A stretch of DNA of 64,000 bases from Tritonibacter aquimaris (GTDB taxonomy: Bacteria; Pseudomonadota; Alphaproteobacteria; Rhodobacterales; Rhodobacteraceae). The stretch covers positions 186,001-250,000 of the forward strand of contig NZ_WIXK01000003.1 in NCBI RefSeq assembly GCF_009617595.1. Direction: 5' to 3'. Both the position numbers and the translations under genes were made by a program. Below the pieces are notes generated by a model. It did not search any database. It saw only the letters and a list, made by a program, of their open reading frames with translations, and was not told the DNA's origin. The stretch's first letter is position 1, and each line of letters starts with the position of its first letter. Below are positions 61,776-64,000 of the stretch, in pieces.

Positions 61776-62254
61776 TTAGCAGCCTCTTGCACGTGGACAA
61801 TCACACGTTGGGTGAACTCGGTGCCGTTCTTTGCCCGCGCCACCATGCGCAGGTTCCAGTTGCCTTTGTCCACGGTGACGGGCGCAACATAGGCGCTGCC
61901 GTCAAAGGTGAATTCAGGTGTCTGGTCATCCTTCACATGGGTGGCCCGACCAAAGGTCGCGGTGAGTTTGGCCACTTCCACGGGCTGCCCATCTTGATCG
62001 TTGATCATCAGATGCAGCAGGTCACCTTTTACTTCGGCGTTTACCTCCCACCCCAGCGCGCGCTGCGCCTGACGGCGGGCATCAAACTCCTGGCTGGCAA
62101 CATAAGAGTTCTTCACTTCAAGGCCGGGAAACGTGCTGACCGCTTTGACCGCCAGGGTGATATTCACCCCGATGATGATTGCGAAAGCGCTGCAAAAGAT
62201 CAAAAGCGCGTGACGACCAGTGAATTTCCACTGTGTTTTTTCAGCCATCATCAT
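61772..62254 (-). CDS. ccoH: cbb3-type oxidase assembly protein CcoH (FixH)
   Basis: The 160-residue protein has a single N-terminal membrane helix (ALLIFCSAFAIIIGVNITLAV) and a periplasmic domain beginning SYVASQEFDARRQAQRALGW, as in FixH. It is required for assembly of the cbb3 oxidase. It overlaps ccoG and ccoI by four bases each, so the three are made in fixed ratio. Confidence 0.93.
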   Translation of the reverse strand: MMMAEKTQWKFTGRHALLIFCSAFAIIIGVNITLAVKAVSTFPGLEVKNSYVASQEFDARRQAQRALGWEVNAEVKGDLLHLMINDQDGQPVEVAKLTATFGRATHVKDDQTPEFTFDGSAYVAPVTVDKGNWNLRMVARAKNGTEFTQRVIVHVQEAAK

Positions 62255-63681
62255 TGTCCCCGTCCGTTAAAGGTGGTGTCCTTGGATGCACGTTCCCCAC
62301 TTTGCAGATCTTCGACCCAGATCCGCAGATCCATCGTATCAACCCCTGCAGGCGCTGTGCCTTTGGGCGCGATCACATAGACCCGTTGCAGATGGGCCGC
62401 ATCGGCAGGCACCTCAACAATATTGTCGTCTTCGCGCTCAAGCTCAATACGGTAGGCGTCATTGCCTGTCGCAGTCAGCTCAAACAGACGCGCTTCACCA
62501 TGTTTATTGCGCAGGCGCACATCATAGGTGTTGCGGATCGAGCCATCCGAAAGCGTCACATAAGTTGGGTTGCGCACAGGTGCGACAGTCAGATCAACTT
62601 CGGGACGGATGAACAGCGCATAAAGCAATGCAAAACCGATGGCCGACCACAAAACAGTATACAAGATCGTCCGTGGCCGCAAAATATGCACCCAGGCTGA
62701 GCGCGGTTTTTTGCCCTCAATCTCGCGGCTTTCGTCCGACAGCGCGAGATAGTCGATCAACCCACGTGGTTTGCCCACTTTGGCCATGATATCATCGCAG
62801 GCATCGATACACAGCGCACAGGTGATACACTCCATCTGCTGACCATCCCGAATGTCGATCCCCATCGGACACACATTCACACAGGCCATACAGTTGATGC
62901 AGTCCCCCTTGGGCGGAGCATCAGCATCTTTGCTTGCTTTGCCGCGCGGCTCACCGCGCCAAGAACGATAGCCCACCGTCAGGGTGTCTTCGTCCATCAT
63001 CGCGGCCTGGATACGTGGCCACGGGCAGGCGTAGATACAGATCTGTTCACGCGCAAAGCCACCAAACACAAAGGTTGTCGCGGTGAGAACAGCAATAGTG
63101 GTGTAGGCTACAGAATGCGCCTGACCCGTCACCAGATCCACCATCAAAGTGGGCGCATCGGCAAAATAGAACACCCAGGCCCCACCTGTTGCGAGACCAA
63201 TCAACAACCAGGAAAGCCATTTGGTCACGCGCAGGCGCAGCTTGCGGAAATCCATTTTTTCCTGACGGTGCAGCCGCAGACGTGCGTTTCGATCGCCCTC
63301 AATCCAGCGCTCTACCAGCATATAAAGGTCGGTCCAGACAGTCTGTGGGCAGGTATAGCCGCACCAGACCCGACCAAGGGCAGAGGTAAAGAGGAACAAC
63401 CCCAAACCGGCCATAATCAATAGCCCGGCCACAAAATAGAACTCATGCGGCCAGATCTCGATCCAGAGGAAATAAAAACGGCGGTTGGCGAGATCAATCA
63501 GCACAGCCTGATCCGGCAGATTAGGACCGCGGTCCCACCGGAGCCAGGGTGTGAGATAATAAATACCTAGGGTCACCGCCATGATGAACCATTTTAGGTT
63601 TCGAAATTTTCCAGAGACACGACGCGGAAAGATAGGTTCCCTTGCGGCATAGAGGCTGGGGGTCGGACTGGAATCGCTCAC
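62251..63681 (-). CDS. ccoG: cbb3-type oxidase accessory protein CcoG (FixG)
   Basis: The 476-residue membrane protein has five or so helices, a PQTVWTDLYM segment and two ferredoxin-type cysteine clusters (CINCMACVNVCPMGIDIRDG and CITCALCIDACDDIM). It works in copper reduction for cbb3 assembly. The start is GTG at 63681 with GGAG eight bases before it. The FNR-type box at 63746 precedes it, and no ccoNOQP genes are in the window. Confidence 0.95.
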   Translation of the reverse strand: MSDSSPTPSLYAAREPIFPRRVSGKFRNLKWFIMAVTLGIYYLTPWLRWDRGPNLPDQAVLIDLANRRFYFLWIEIWPHEFYFVAGLLIMAGLGLFLFTSALGRVWCGYTCPQTVWTDLYMLVERWIEGDRNARLRLHRQEKMDFRKLRLRVTKWLSWLLIGLATGGAWVFYFADAPTLMVDLVTGQAHSVAYTTIAVLTATTFVFGGFAREQICIYACPWPRIQAAMMDEDTLTVGYRSWRGEPRGKASKDADAPPKGDCINCMACVNVCPMGIDIRDGQQMECITCALCIDACDDIMAKVGKPRGLIDYLALSDESREIEGKKPRSAWVHILRPRTILYTVLWSAIGFALLYALFIRPEVDLTVAPVRNPTYVTLSDGSIRNTYDVRLRNKHGEARLFELTATGNDAYRIELEREDDNIVEVPADAAHLQRVYVIAPKGTAPAGVDTMDLRIWVEDLQSGERASKDTTFNGRGQ

Positions 63682-63745
63682 GGGGCGTGCTCCAATTTAA
63701 TTACATCGCTCACCACCCTTTTTATAATAATTCAAATTTCTGACT

Positions 63746-63759
63746 TTGACGTGGATCAA
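63746..63759 (-). promoter_or_regulatory. FNR/FnrL-type box upstream of ccoGHIS
   Basis: TTGACGTGGATCAA matches the FNR/FnrL pattern TTGAY-N4-RTCAA, with both half sites intact, 65 bases before the ccoG start. It fits oxygen-limited induction of cbb3 biogenesis, known for FnrL in Rhodobacter. Confidence 0.75.
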
Positions 63760-63821
63760 AATAGACATGCGGGATGGATGTTTTCGGCCCGGATCGACTG
63801 CGCAAAATGTCGCGCTTGCGG

Positions 63822-64000
63822 CTATTTTTCCCGCTGCTGGCGCAGCCAAGACAGGAATTTGCGGGTTTGTGGTCGCATAAACCCCGGCCGTGTCACGATA
63901 TAATACCCGCCAGAAACCTCCTCGTGAAACAGTGTGAGCAGTCTTTGACTGTCCAGCTCCTCTTGCACAAATTCCTTGATCTTCATTGCCACGCCCTGCC
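63822..64000 (-). CDS. LysR-family regulator, C-terminal end only
   Basis: The frame is open to the window edge and ends in LSWLRQQREK. The visible 58 residues (QGVAMKIKEFVQEELDSQRLL, then LFHEEVSGGYYIVTRPG) match the last part of the substrate-binding domain of GcvA-like LysR proteins. The DNA-binding half lies outside the window. The gene is on the same strand as ccoG, 140 bases upstream of it. Confidence 0.65.
   Translation of the reverse strand, partial: QGVAMKIKEFVQEELDSQRLLTLFHEEVSGGYYIVTRPGFMRPQTRKFLSWLRQQREK

Noticed and set aside
1-64000. tRNA, rRNA, CRISPR, insertion sequence or prophage content
   Set aside because: No GGTTCGAATCC-type T-loop outside coding DNA, no regularly spaced direct repeats, and no transposase, integrase or phage structural gene among the frames read.

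Overview
The window reads as a chromosomal segment of a Rhodobacterales alphaproteobacterium of the Roseobacter type. The assignment rests on gene content and style: a long-chain polyprenyl synthase with UbiA for ubiquinone, ETF:ubiquinone oxidoreductase, cbb3 oxidase biogenesis genes behind an FNR-type box, a tiny aa3-oxidase subunit IV, a DmdC-like acyl-CoA dehydrogenase, DUF2007, DUF465 and DUF6173 proteins, GcvA-like LysR regulators and moderately high GC. Genes are tightly packed, with many 1-4 bp overlaps. I saw no rRNA or tRNA gene, no CRISPR array, no transposase or integrase and no prophage. Start codons were moved inward from the longest open frame wherever a ribosome-binding site or family length asked for it.

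Layout. 0-3 kb: end of an acetoacetyl-CoA reductase (PHB synthesis), an unannotated-size 48-residue protein, a LysR regulator with an overlapping EamA exporter, a DUF465 protein. 3-9 kb: a TrmN6-type methyltransferase with DUF2007, decaprenyl/octaprenyl diphosphate synthase, a TPR protein, ETF-QO. 9-12 kb: soxR divergent from a VOC-fold gene with a textbook SoxR-type promoter, then greA and a membrane protein. 12-17 kb: the molybdenum cofactor run fdhD-mobA-mobB-moeA, AzlCD exporter, a lipoprotein and the aa3 subunit IV protein. 17-24 kb: DUF6173, MBL hydrolase coupled to the acyl-CoA dehydrogenase, Sua5, YqgE, DsbD-N-like protein and NUDIX hydrolase. 24-31 kb: RND efflux pair, moaB, LysE exporter and an unusual uracil-DNA glycosylase.

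31-38 kb: pyrB, a membrane protein, a PyrC lacking its metal ligands, plsY, a YHS-domain protein, gshA, a GNAT protein and rsmE. 38-48 kb: ubiA, an OmpA-family protein with a coiled-coil partner, moaD/moaE with pgsA, a 40-residue membrane peptide, uvrC, a CaCA antiporter with a zinc-ribbon microprotein and S49 peptidase. 48-57 kb: ABC-2 exporter, hemE, hemC, a GH25 lipoprotein, hemF, an SDR lacking its catalytic lysine, an RsmC-like methyltransferase, clpS, a HAD phosphatase and a CHMI-like protein. 57-64 kb: a SPOR-tailed D-Ala-D-Ala carboxypeptidase, then ccoS-ccoI-ccoH-ccoG with an FNR-type box, and the end of a second LysR gene.

The strongest non-housekeeping signals are regulatory and structural rather than a new gene island: a 10-bp operator core (ACCGATCAGT) occurring three times, ahead of a YHS-domain protein gene and a 40-residue membrane peptide gene 9 kb apart; a family of palindromic repeats placed as inverted pairs between convergent genes; and several family members that have lost textbook catalytic or metal-binding residues (PyrC, uracil-DNA glycosylase, SDR, FdhD). 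All functional calls are from reading the sequence; none was checked against a database.
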